A DNA stretch of 64,000 nt. Origin: Citrus sinensis. Taxonomy: Eukaryota; Streptophyta; Magnoliopsida; Sapindales; Rutaceae. The notes below the pieces were generated by a model. The model did not search any database and was not told the DNA's origin. It saw only the letters and a program-made list of their open reading frames with translations. Shown piece after piece: positions 25,001-34,347 of this stretch. The position numbers and the translations under genes were made by a program. Position 1 is the first letter of the stretch. Each line of letters begins with the position of its first letter. The stretch is from the NCBI RefSeq assembly GCF_022201045.2, contig NC_068564.1, positions 29,417,001 to 29,481,000 on the forward strand, written 5' to 3'.

Positions 25001-26286
25001 CATTCCGAAATATTTGACTTTTTAATTAACAACCTGGTGGTGATAATTGATAAAAAAAAAAAGGCTTCCTAATTTCTAAAACGTCTACTGTTCAAAGTTT
25101 TAGGTTAGTTGGATTGGTTAGCTTAAAATGGACGTCTCAATTTCTTCCACCCGGAGGTCTCAATAAACACGGCACCAATTTATTTATTTATTTATTTATT
25201 AATTATTCTTCTTACACAGTGATAGATAATTAATTTAATTATCAGGGCTGATCACATTAATTCATTATTCCAGAAGAAAAAGACTCGTCTCGTCCATTTC
25301 GAAGAAGGCTTAATTGTATCTCCAATATTTTTAAGTTTGCAGCCCTCTGGGTCAACATCACACGTGCAGCTCCTCCATTGCTTTGCTCCCTTCCGTAAAA
25401 TACATCTAATCTTTTACATAGATTTCAAAAAATACGGTCCGATGAATTAATATATCAAAATAAATAAATAAATAAAAAGGGTACGTGTCAATTTTCAAAA
25501 CATTCGGAGTCCAGATGATAAAAAAAAAAATTTTAATATCATGAATCATGATTGTTCATGTCTATTTTACATATGATTTAAGAATATTTTTAGCGGTTGT
25601 TTATGATGAATGATATCTACTGAGATCTAAATAGTTGAGATTTGTAACCATTGATTGTAATTATTAACGGGATCAAAAGCAAAAGGAGGGGGGGGAGTGT
25701 AAATTAGTGGGCACCACGCACATTTTTTTTTTTTCCTTTGGAATTGGAGGTCCCTTACCTCGGATCTTTAATTTTTATTTTTCTTGCTTAGACCTACCAA
25801 AACCATTAATGGGATTTGGCTTTGACAAATTGAACCGACCTAATTATGAGTGAAAGCTATTGATATGATATGAGCAATCGAGGATGATGATGATGATGGA
25901 TTTATTATATTCATTTTCTCAATTTTGAACCATGACAAATTAATATCCCTCAATGTGAATGCTACTGCCGCAGCTACTTTTCAAGTTTCTAATTTTCCCT
26001 CCTGTTATGGTATTTAGTTGGATATTTCATCAAAGACAAAATAATAATAATTATTATTATAATAATAATATTAGTTAGATAAAAACAATTTACATGTTTG
26101 AATCCACACGTTCACATTGATTTTGATCCATCATCAACGCCAAGACAGATACTAATTAATTTCAGAATTATTAACTCTTTTGTGTGCTTGAAGATAAGGA
26201 TGTGGAAAATTGACAACGAATATTGAATAAAAAAATTTAGTTCACGCATTTCGTATGGTTCGTAGATAATTACTAATTTGACAACT
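22061..26286. other. Gene-free intergenic region upstream of BRL1
   Basis: AT-rich DNA over about 4.2 kb with no supported gene. A segment at about 22790-23470 contains phrases such as AGAATTTACGTCAAAAAC and repeated CTCTCACACT, reminiscent of plant LTR remnants, but I could not find paired ends. A run of GGTTAG hexamers is listed separately. Simple AAT/TTA palindromes occur near 26041-26070. Confidence 0.4.
23854..23877 (+). repeat. Short interstitial telomere-like repeat, four GGTTAG units
   Basis: Four consecutive GGTTAG hexamers are present. The usual plant telomere unit has one more T (TTTAGGG), so this is a variant or simply a hexamer microsatellite. Confidence 0.85.
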
Positions 26287-26400
26287 AATGTGATCTAATT
26301 CTAAAATCATATACTAAAAGTAAAATGTGTTGTTCGTAAATAGTCCTCGTGAAATTTCAATCCATCGCGCACGCATTACATATTTTTATTGCATGACAAT

Positions 26401-26877
26401 CATGGGCGGACTCAATTAAGGCCCAGGAGGGGCTTCAGCCCCTGAACCATTAAGTTTTCTTTTAAATGTACCCCAAGCCCTTTTTGAAAAAATTAGATAA
26501 AATAATTTAGACACATTTTTTAGATATTAAAAGACTTGTGGTTCAATGGTAAGAGTATTATTTAATAATTTTAATACCTTAGTTCAAATCCCATTAGCCA
26601 CATTATTTTATTTTTTTAAATATTTTGTGGAAACTATTTCGAAAAATAATATTTTCACGTATTTAAAATACTACTTCAAAAAATAATATTTTCATGCATT
26701 TAAAAATAATAATTTATTACTATTGTTATTTAGAATTATTATTTAGAATTTAAAAAAAAAGTAATAAAATTTAAGTTTATAAAACTTAAAATATATTCGA
26801 GTGAATATTAAAAAAATCTAAGTTAAATAAATTTTTTTGAACTAAGCCCCCTCATTTTAGTTATTGGTCCGCCACTG
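26401..26877 (+). mobile_element. Non-autonomous hAT-like element, 477 bp, with 8-bp target-site duplication
   Basis: The element is flanked by perfect direct repeats ATGACAAT at 26393-26400 and 26878-26885. Its ends are inverted: CATGGGCGGAC on the left, and CAGTGGCGGAC as the reverse complement of the right end, 9 of 11 identical. An 8-bp duplication and CA-GGGCGGA-type ends fit the hAT superfamily. There is no transposase frame. Removing it restores homology with the sister copy of the surrounding tandem duplication. Confidence 0.85.
26538..26592 (+). repeat. tRNA-like A-box and B-box pair inside the hAT-like element
   Basis: GTGGTTCAATGGTAAGAG (26538-26555) resembles a polymerase III A box, and AGTTCAAATCCC (26581-26592) resembles a B box. 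The spacing is tRNA-like and T-rich DNA follows. It could be a tRNA-derived SINE fragment or a degenerate tRNA carried in the element. It is not an intact tRNA gene: no acceptor stem pairs. Confidence 0.5.
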
Positions 26878-27318
26878 ATGACAATTAAATGTTCAAACTC
26901 GACGCACTTTTTCAATGAGTCAAGCACGACACGGGAAATCACTTAACGGGCCAAGTCCAGTGAGCAGCCCAGCCCATATCATGTTACAACCTCGCAGTCT
27001 CCAACGGTCAAAAGTGGAAAAGTATCTTAAACTTTCCGAATCACTGTAACAGTAACAGTAACAGTAACTGACCCTTTGACCGTTTGACCATAAGTTTGGG
27101 TCAATGACGACATCATCATCATCACATTGGCGTAGTGGCACATAAACCTATGAATGAGATAATTCTTTGCCTCTCCGGTCAGCTAATGCGATCTATTCTA
27201 AAATCAAATACTAAAGTAAAATGTGTTGTTTGTAAATAGGCCTTGTGAAATTTCCATCCATCACACATATTCCATATTTTTATTCCATGAGAACTCAATG
27301 CACTTTTTCAATACGAGT

Positions 27319-28277
27319 TAATCTAGAGGTGGGCTTGTTGTCATAAGATGAGGATTTTGTTCACTAAATGAGTGTGGCATTTAGACAAATTTGCTATGCA
27401 AGTCTATTAAATTTCTCAAATTAGCCAAACAAAGATGTTCGTGGAAAAACTAGAGAGAAGAAAGAGCACTATAGTCAAAGAGAAATTTATTACTTCGAAT
27501 AACATATACAAGAGAGCTTCAGAGTTTTACAATAATGCTTGAGTTGCTCATGGTGTTATATGCTCAAATGGCAAGTGTTATGCCCCATTTATATGCTCAA
27601 CTTACTACAAAATATCTAGATATTTTTAAGTATACACAAGTGTGAAAAATTCTAAATATGTACAAATAATAAGATGTGCTAAATTATGCTAGAAAATTGT
27701 ATAATTAGGTCAAGCGAACACACCTTGGCCAGGATTTATGCTCTTGAGCTTAGAATATTGGGCGCTCATGTTGAAATTTTAGGCAGACCATTACATTGTG
27801 CTCTCAATAAAAGTTGAGGCTATAAGTTTCTATCTCCCTTTCTCCTCCCATAAAATAATGCTGGGGCTACATATCTCTCCAAGTATTAATAGGATTTGAT
27901 TTTTGAAGTTGATCTTGATAAACCTCTTCATTGTACTATAAGTGTATGTACTCTCAATAGATTTCATAGATCATATGCAATATCCATAGATTGTAACCTA
28001 GTTTCCTTTTATCTATATCAATAAAAATTTAAGTCTCTTAAACATAATAACGGGTGCGGATTTTCTTCTAAATATTCAATAGTAGTTCCAATCCATTTTA
28101 GACTCTAAATATTTGGGCTGCGACATCTAGTAAGTTCTGGTTATATTGCGGCATTACGAGCTGATCTAAACATTTTCATAGTTCCGCGAAATGTCTGTCC
28201 GTAAATATCAATAAAATGACAAAGAAATGTAGAAGATTTCGGCAATCTTTTCACTCTCAAAGTCTGTAAACCCAAGT
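27319..28277. mobile_element. Second insertion, about 960 bp, in copy 2 of the duplication (type unclear)
   Basis: Comparison with copy 1 shows that CAAT..GAGT and CAAGCACGA, contiguous in copy 1, are separated here by about 960 bp of unrelated DNA. The insert has no long frame. Stretches such as AATAAAAATTTAAGTCTC and the overall length suggest a solo LTR. However, the border repeat is short and imperfect (CGAGT against CAAGT), and no clear TG...CA ends were identified. Confidence 0.5.
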
Positions 28278-28362
28278 CAAGCACGATACGGGAAATCACT
28301 TAACGGGCCAAGTCCAGTGAGCAGCCCAGCCCAGATCACGTTGCAACCTCGCACCCTCTAAC

Positions 28363-28454
28363 AGTCAAAAGTGGAAAAATATCTTAAACTTTCCGAATCA
28401 CTGTAACAGTAACTGACCCTTTGACCGTTTGACCTTAAGTTTGGGTCAGTGACG
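28363..28454 (+). promoter_or_regulatory. W-box cluster and TGACG motif upstream of the RraA-like gene
   Basis: TTGACC occurs at 28421-28426 and 28429-28434, an inverted W-box core (AGTCAA) at 28363-28368 and TGACG at 28450-28454. The sister copy has TTGACC at 27076-27081 and 27084-27089 plus inverted GGTCAA at 27006-27011 and 27099-27104. W boxes are the binding site of WRKY factors. The cluster lies about 200-300 bp before the likely transcription start. Confidence 0.6.
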
Positions 28455-28648
28455 ACATCATCATCATCACATTGGCGTAGTGGCACATAAACCTATGAAT
28501 GAGATAATTCTTTGTCTCTCCGGCCAACGTCGACCTCCAAAATTTGATAGGGTCACAATGATATCATCATCCTTGATATTTTCTTGATATTAATTAAGGA
28601 AAGAAAAGGAAAGAATTCATTTACCATTCATTCATTCATCCTCAGTCA

Positions 28649-28717
28649 GCATATATAATATAGTTTCAGTACTTCATTTTTCCATAATCTGGGAATTCTC
28701 TCTAAAGCTTGCTCAAG
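28649..28717 (+). promoter_or_regulatory. TATA box and first leader exon of the RraA-like gene
   Basis: ATATATAATA at 28651-28660 is a fitting TATA box. About 25-55 bp downstream comes a pyrimidine-rich leader ending at the donor CTCAAG|GTTAGA (28717/28718). The matching acceptor is TATTGCAG at 29583, giving a leader intron of 866 bp. Additional small leader exons cannot be excluded. Confidence 0.5.
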
Positions 28718-29591
28718 GTTAGAAACTTTGTCCATTGTTCATTACTTTTATTTATATGTTACTGGCTCTTCTGTTTATATATCTTCGTCAACTTTATAGG
28801 CAACTAATTAATTTGCTAATGATTTCAATTTACTATTTATTGAAAGTATGAGCTAACTAAATTCTTGATCGCTTAGTTATGTGATCCTGACATGCAACAC
28901 GAAAAGGTTGTTTATTTAAACAAGAAGACGATTCTTTAAGTTATTGAGTCAACTTTGTTTGAGGTTCGTGTGGATAGATATATGAGGCTAAATTTTGATT
29001 GAGGTTAATGTCTCGATAGGGGCTTGTCTGATAATTGCAAACCTTTCTCAGTTATATGTTGATCAGTTGTGAAATAACGCTTGATTGGTTATGTATATTG
29101 AGTAACGGAATTTCAACTATTTCGCATACAGGTTGAATTATATTCATAGCACTATGATAACTTAGTTTATTTTTATGCTCAACCTTAGCATACTCAAACT
29201 GCTTGTGCGTTAGATGGTAATGAGTCAACCCTTCTTGGCATTGCCATGTTTCTGACTTCCGAAGCATGTCTGCTGGAGACTGCAGTCTCTAAGATATGCA
29301 ATCGTGAGCTGATAAATCAGCGGAAAAAGCGCCTTTTTATAGCAATTAGATTTAGTCCCCACCTAGTGCCCTTGATTTCGAGTGGCGGGGCTATTAGGTC
29401 TTGTTTTGCTTGTCATGCGTCTTGCGCAGGCTTCACTTCCTAGCATGTTAACAGGGGATGATGAAAATTGAGGAATATGATGAAGTCCTGTGTGTCCATA
29501 ACAACACATAGCTGAATTGGTTCCCCGTTTGTAGTGATTACGGATAGTTCATACCTTTGTGACATTTGTATACTTTATTGCAGGACGCTAT

Positions 29592-30110
29592 ATGGCTGGG
29601 GTGGTAGCAACTGCTGAAGCTTGTGACTCAAATGCAGCTCTTCTGGCAAGTGGTGACTTGCGCGTTCTGCAACCGGTCTTCCAGATCTATGGCCAATGTC
29701 GGTCATTCTCTGGTCCAGTTGTCACCCTGAAGGTGTTTGAGGACAATGTTTTGGTTAGAGAGCTGCTTGAAACCAGAGGTGAAGGGAAAGTCCTAGTTAT
29801 AGACGGTGGGGGAAGCATGAGGTGTGCTCTGATAGGAGGCAATTTGGGACAATTGGCACATAATAATGGATGGTCGGGCATTGTGGTGAATGGATGCATT
29901 AGAGATGTAGATGAGATCAATGGATGTGGTATTGGCGTGAGAGCCCTGGGATCTCATCCTTTGAAATCGAACAAGAAGGGCCATGGTGACAAGCATGTCC
30001 CCGTGTACATTGCCGGCGTATACATTGCTGGATCATTCATCCGTGATGGGGAGTGGTTGTATGCTGATAGCGATGGCATTCTTGTCTCAAAATCGGAGCT
30101 GAGCATCTGA
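29592..30110 (+). CDS. RraA-like 4-hydroxy-4-methyl-2-oxoglutarate aldolase family protein, 172 aa
   Basis: The chosen ATG lies 9 nt after the leader-intron acceptor at 29583; a longer frame from 29559 would use intron sequence. The fold is the RraA/HMG-CHA aldolase type. Residues include VCDAN-like TAEACDSNA, VTLKVFEDN, DGGGSMRCALIGGN, then NNGWSGIVVNGCIRDVDEI. Gly83-X20-Arg104-Asp105 fits the aldolase motif that positions the divalent metal and pyruvate. The C-terminus DGEWLYADSDGILVSKSELS is typical of plant members. The family includes class II aldolases and proteins annotated as putative RNase E inhibitors; the plant role is poorly defined. A five-residue repeat, VYIAG-VYIAG (138-147), makes it about five residues longer than the family pattern there. 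Confidence 0.88.
   Translation: MAGVVATAEACDSNAALLASGDLRVLQPVFQIYGQCRSFSGPVVTLKVFEDNVLVRELLETRGEGKVLVIDGGGSMRCALIGGNLGQLAHNNGWSGIVVNGCIRDVDEINGCGIGVRALGSHPLKSNKKGHGDKHVPVYIAGVYIAGSFIRDGEWLYADSDGILVSKSELSI
30003..30032 (+). repeat. 15-bp imperfect in-frame tandem repeat in the RraA-like gene
   Basis: 30003-30017 and 30018-30032 both encode VYIAG and match at 12 of 15 bases, with all three differences at third codon positions. This suggests an in-frame duplication later drifting at silent sites. Confidence 0.8.
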
Positions 30111-30830
30111 TTCAACTGTTGAAGCTTGCAGTCTTCTCTGCATGTGCAACATGAATTTCTATTGCTCTCGAAAGAGAATCACATTGACCAACGAAACTTT
30201 TTCCACCCGGACTACGGTTGTGCTTAATGAATGAATGGCAAATGATTCATTCTTTACCGTTATTGTGCAACTGAATAACAAAAAGTTCACTCCATGTTTT
30301 AATAAAGTTGTCTTTGTTTTTGCTTATTTTATCTGCTTGACAATGGGTATAACCTGTCACCCATTTTTGCATATGTATAGATTTTGTTATTTATATATAT
30401 ATTTTAAAAATTTTTAACAAGGTTGGGGTGAACAAAAGTCTACATCAATTATTTAGATTTTTACAAATAGGTTAGTTAACCAAAGAAAGCTGTTTGAAAG
30501 TGCACTCGGTCAAGCTCATGGATGCTAGCTAGAGTTTGGTAATTTTTAGTAATGCTAAATTAGTAATTATTTTGTCAAGAGTGAATTCATTAATGCTTGT
30601 TCTTACATGGTGTGATTAGTTAGGACACTCATATGACAGAAATCTAATCGAAGAGGCGTCTATTTCGGTACCAGTAGCAGACCCACGATTAATTGATCAC
30701 AAGGGCCCACAAATGGCCCAAAAACAGAACATAACACCAGAGAAACAAAACCGACCCTGGCCTGATATAGACACGATACACTACGATTAGGAGTTGAAGG
30801 GCAGTTTGAAGCGAAGGGCAGGAAAGAAAA
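30111..30830. other. Intergenic region between the RraA-like and F-box genes
   Basis: This contains the RraA-like 3' UTR (to roughly 30400) and the promoter and 5' UTR of the F-box gene. No other gene is supported and no clear TATA box was identified. Confidence 0.5.
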
Positions 30831-33190
30831 ATGGAGACAGTGCCTAGCGCAGTGTTAAACAAAGAGATACTGGGAAGATTGGACATTGAGGCGCTATGCT
30901 CGCTTGCATGTGTCAACAGAGCTTTACGCTTCTCAGTGGAGTCCCAAGCACTTCCTTCTTTGTCTTCTCTTCATCTCAGCGTAGGATCATTCCCTCTTTC
31001 GACCTGCATGTATGTATTATTACTTTTGTGTACTGACGACATGTGATCGCATGGAAACGATTGGCAGACTATATCTCCCGGTGGCCAGACTCTGATTCAC
31101 ATTCTGGGTCGGTGCAAAGCCCTCTGCAGTCTCACACTCAACTGCCTCCGCCTCCAAGATCACTCACTGTGCGCTTTCCTTACTCCAAGAATCCGTGAGC
31201 TGAATTTATGGTGCTGCTCCTCGCTGTCGTATCAAATCCTTGCTTCCATTGGACATAACTGTCCCAATCTTAGGTGAGGGCCACCGTCATCTACCTATTT
31301 GCTCACAGTTTCGAACTTATCATACAGGTTGCCAGAATGGACAAATGGGTACTGCTAGACTTCAATTTTGACTCGAAATAGACGATTATGGATTTAATTC
31401 ATGCAATTTGTATTATTGTTTCCTTGCATTTTCACTGTACCTGTGTTAGGCTACTGTCATTTCTCCTATTTTAGCAAAAGAAGAGAACAATAGACTAATA
31501 TAATCTGTTTGATGGAGCGTACCTCATTTGTTTCAGTTTGGCTAAAGGTATATTTATTTGAAGCATTTTGCTGCAATGAACAAGTTTTTCTGTACCTTGT
31601 TGTCAGGGTGCTTATGCTGGAATTGGCAGACAAGGAATCACCTCATGTATTCGAAAATAATCTTGCCATAATGCTTACTAGTTGCTTGCAATTGGAAGTA
31701 AGTTATTTTAGCTAAACCATTTTTCTTCAGTTGTTTTTATATTTGTTTTGGATAAATTGAAAGTTAAATGAAAAGTCATGTTTGTCTACTGAAGCATGTT
31801 TCTTTTCTATCATTAGTCTCTTTCTCTCAAAATTCGAGGATTTGGGGTTGAGGTTGATGCATGTGCATTCCAGTCCATTATATTTTTCCTTCCCAGTACT
31901 ATCAAATCACTGAAGTTGCAGCCAGTACTTGAGCGTGATGCATTCTTTCTCATAAGGAGAATCGGTAGAAACCTTATGGAGACAGTGCAACCCCCCATCC
32001 TTACTTCCTCATACTACTCCAGTTTCAACTTGCGGAGCTTGTCACTTGTTTTAGATGTAATAACTGATGAGTTGCTTATAACCATCACCGCGTCTCTTCC
32101 TTTTCTGGTAGAGTTGGATCTTGAGGACAGACCAAACACGGAACCATTGGCACGCCTTGACTTAACCAGCAGCGGGCTTCAGTCCCTTGGTTCCTGTCAT
32201 CATTTGACTGGCCTCTCTCTTACTCGATGTAGACACAATCACCAAGGAACATTTAAAAGAGTAAACGATATGGGCATGTTTCTACTTTCTGAAGGTTGCA
32301 AAGGCCTGGAGTCGGTGAGACTTGGTGGATTCTCCAAAGTAAGTGATGCTGGTTTTGCTGCAATTTTACTTTCCTGCCACAGCTTAAAAAAATTTGAAGT
32401 CCGTAGTGCCTCTTTTCTGTCAGATTTGGCATTTCATGATCTCACTGGGGTTCCATGTGCCCTTGTTGAGGTGAGATTATTATGGTGCAGGCTAATAACT
32501 AGTGAAACTGTGAAGAAATTAGCCTCCTCTAGGAACTTGGAGGTTCTTGATCTAGGTGGTTGCAAGAGCATTGCAGATACGTGCCTTAGATCTATTTCAT
32601 GTCTCCGAAAGTTAACTGCACTGAATCTCACAGGAGCTGATATTACTGATTCTGGTTTATCCATTCTTGCTCAGGGGAATCTGCCTATCATGAATTTGTG
32701 TCTTAGAGGCTGTAAGAGGGTGACTGACAAGGGAATTTCTCATTTGCTGTGCGTTGGAGGGACAATTAGCCAATCTTTGACAACCCTGGATTTAGGTTAC
32801 ATGCCAGGTATATCAGATGATGGGATTCTGACAATTGCCGCAGCTGGTATAGGGATTATTGATTTGTGTGTTAGATCTTGCTTTTATGTGACTGATGCTT
32901 CAGTGGAAGCATTGGCTAGAAAGCAACCGGACCAAGAGAAGAGTAAACAACTAAGAAGGCTTGATCTTTGCAACTGCATTGGTTTGTCAGTTGATTCACT
33001 AAGATGGCTAAAAAGGCCTTCATTTCGAGGATTACATTGGCTTGGTATTGGACAGACTCGTTTGGCTAGCAAAGGAAATCCTGTTATCACAGAAATTCAC
33101 AATGAACGACCATGGCTGACGTTTTGCTTGGATGGCTGTGAAATAGGATGCCATGATGGATGGCAGTTCCATGAATCAGGATTTATTTGA
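30831..33190 (+). CDS. F-box/leucine-rich repeat protein, 4 exons, 606 aa
   Basis: Exons are 30831-30980, 31068-31273, 31607-31697 and 31817-33190, all GT-AG and in frame. The N-terminus METVPSAVLNKEILGRLDIEALCSLACV is a short F-box, which would bind SKP1 in an SCF ubiquitin ligase. The rest is a series of cysteine-containing LRRs of the AMN1/GRR1 type (LDLGGCKSIADTCL, LNLTGADITDSGL, LCLRGCKRVTDKGI, LDLGYMPGISDDGI) that would select a substrate. It is closely similar to the Arabidopsis F-box gene at AT1G55590 (recalled, not searched), whose function is not known to me. Length agrees with that protein. The conserved C-terminus FRGLHWLGIGQTRL...RPWLTFCLDGCEIGCHDGW is intact. Confidence 0.92.
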
Positions 33191-34347
33191 TCCTACACAC
33201 TTGTGCTGCATTAGGACTTTTTGAGACTGAGTAATGATACATAACTCAATTTTTTTTAACTCAAATTTCATCTTAAATGATATGTCATTTATTGTGTGGT
33301 TGGTAATTTTTTACAAAATTTAAGTAAATTAATTATATTATCTCGCCAATTAGTTGATGAATATCCTATCATTTGAGACAATTTTCTGTGAAAAAAAAAA
33401 TTGTATTGTGTAGCGTTGCTTTTTGAGATTATACGTGTGGCATGCCTGACCTATATTACTACTGTTTAATGCTATTTGAATAGGAGCTCAAATCAGGATG
33501 CTGTACATGGGCTGGTAACAAGAAATATCTTGTGAATTTGGCCTACCTGCCAAAACAATGTATTTTAGCCTGTATCTGACAACTAGATCTGCTTGGATAT
33601 CTCCGTTTTGTCAGAGACTCAAAAGTTGAAGCTGAATACAGTTAAGGGTGCAAGCAGCTTTTAGCTTCCAGTTAAGGGTGCAAGCAGTGACTTTTAGCTT
33701 GCAAACATCATGGCCTTAAATCAAATGATGTCCACTGAATACATTTTTTTTGCTCAAATACGGCAAATACCGATGTGTATTACGCATCTTTCTAAGTCGG
33801 CACCATGATGCAAACAAATAATAGTTGCAAATTACTAATATTAGTCTCCATGAAATTCCTATTAACAGTAGACTAATTCATGAAGTGAGTTCAGAAGAAG
33901 CAACCTAAACAAGAAATCAAGGTGCAAGAAAACAATTTCTGCTTACCTTATTTTATTACCGGGATTATAAAACAATTTCTGTTAATAGTGGTATTGGAAC
34001 AAAGTCTTATCAGTAATGTTTTTGTTTGCACACTGTTCAATCCTGCCTGAGAAGCTCCAAACTCTTGGGAGTACTAGGCATTTTAATATTACGCAAAATG
34101 GATATTGAATATGTTAAAACCCTCACATAATGCAGCAGTGCTATTTTCTTCCACCTCCAGTAAACTCAAACAAACAGTAGAAAAGCAAATCCATAAAAAG
34201 GAAGATATAGAGAAAATCTTATAGATCTTTCTATTTCTTTTTTGATTTGTGTATGGTGCTGCCAATATAATTCCTAAGCTCCTATGTGCTATGCACACCA
34301 AAATAAGTTAACAAGTCAGCAACACTGCCAAACAAGAGCAAGCAGCT
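33191..34347. other. Convergent 3' region between the F-box gene and CSN6, with a 30-bp microduplication
   Basis: No gene is supported. At 33639-33701 the phrase CAGTTAAGGGTGCAAGCAG occurs twice with a period of 30 bp. The segment 33230-33400 (AGTAATGATACATAACTC and nearby AT-rich DNA) resembles a miniature transposon, but no ends could be paired. Confidence 0.5.

Larger units (their letters stand above)
26287..28530 (+). repeat. Tandem duplication of a promoter-proximal segment, each copy split by a different insertion
   Basis: Copy 1 is 26287-26400 plus 26886-27181; copy 2 is 27182-27318 plus 28278-28530. The first halves share CTAATG(T/C)GATCTA and AAAATGTGTTGTT(C/T)GTAAATAG. The second halves share long near-identical stretches, including ACGGGAAATCACTTAACGGG, AACTTTCCGAATCACTGTAA and CATTGGCGTAGTGGCACATA. 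Without the insertions each unit is about 0.4 kb. Copy 1 has four CAGTAA-type repeats where copy 2 has two. Copy 2 lies directly upstream of the RraA-like gene. Confidence 0.88.

Noticed and set aside
26531-26600. A functional tRNA gene
   Set aside because: A-box and B-box-like words are present, but there is no acceptor stem or cloverleaf, and it lies inside a transposon.
29559-29591. Upstream in-frame ATG of the RraA-like gene at 29559
   Set aside because: The segment contains the polypyrimidine tract and AG acceptor of the leader intron, and the resulting N-terminus is unlike the family.
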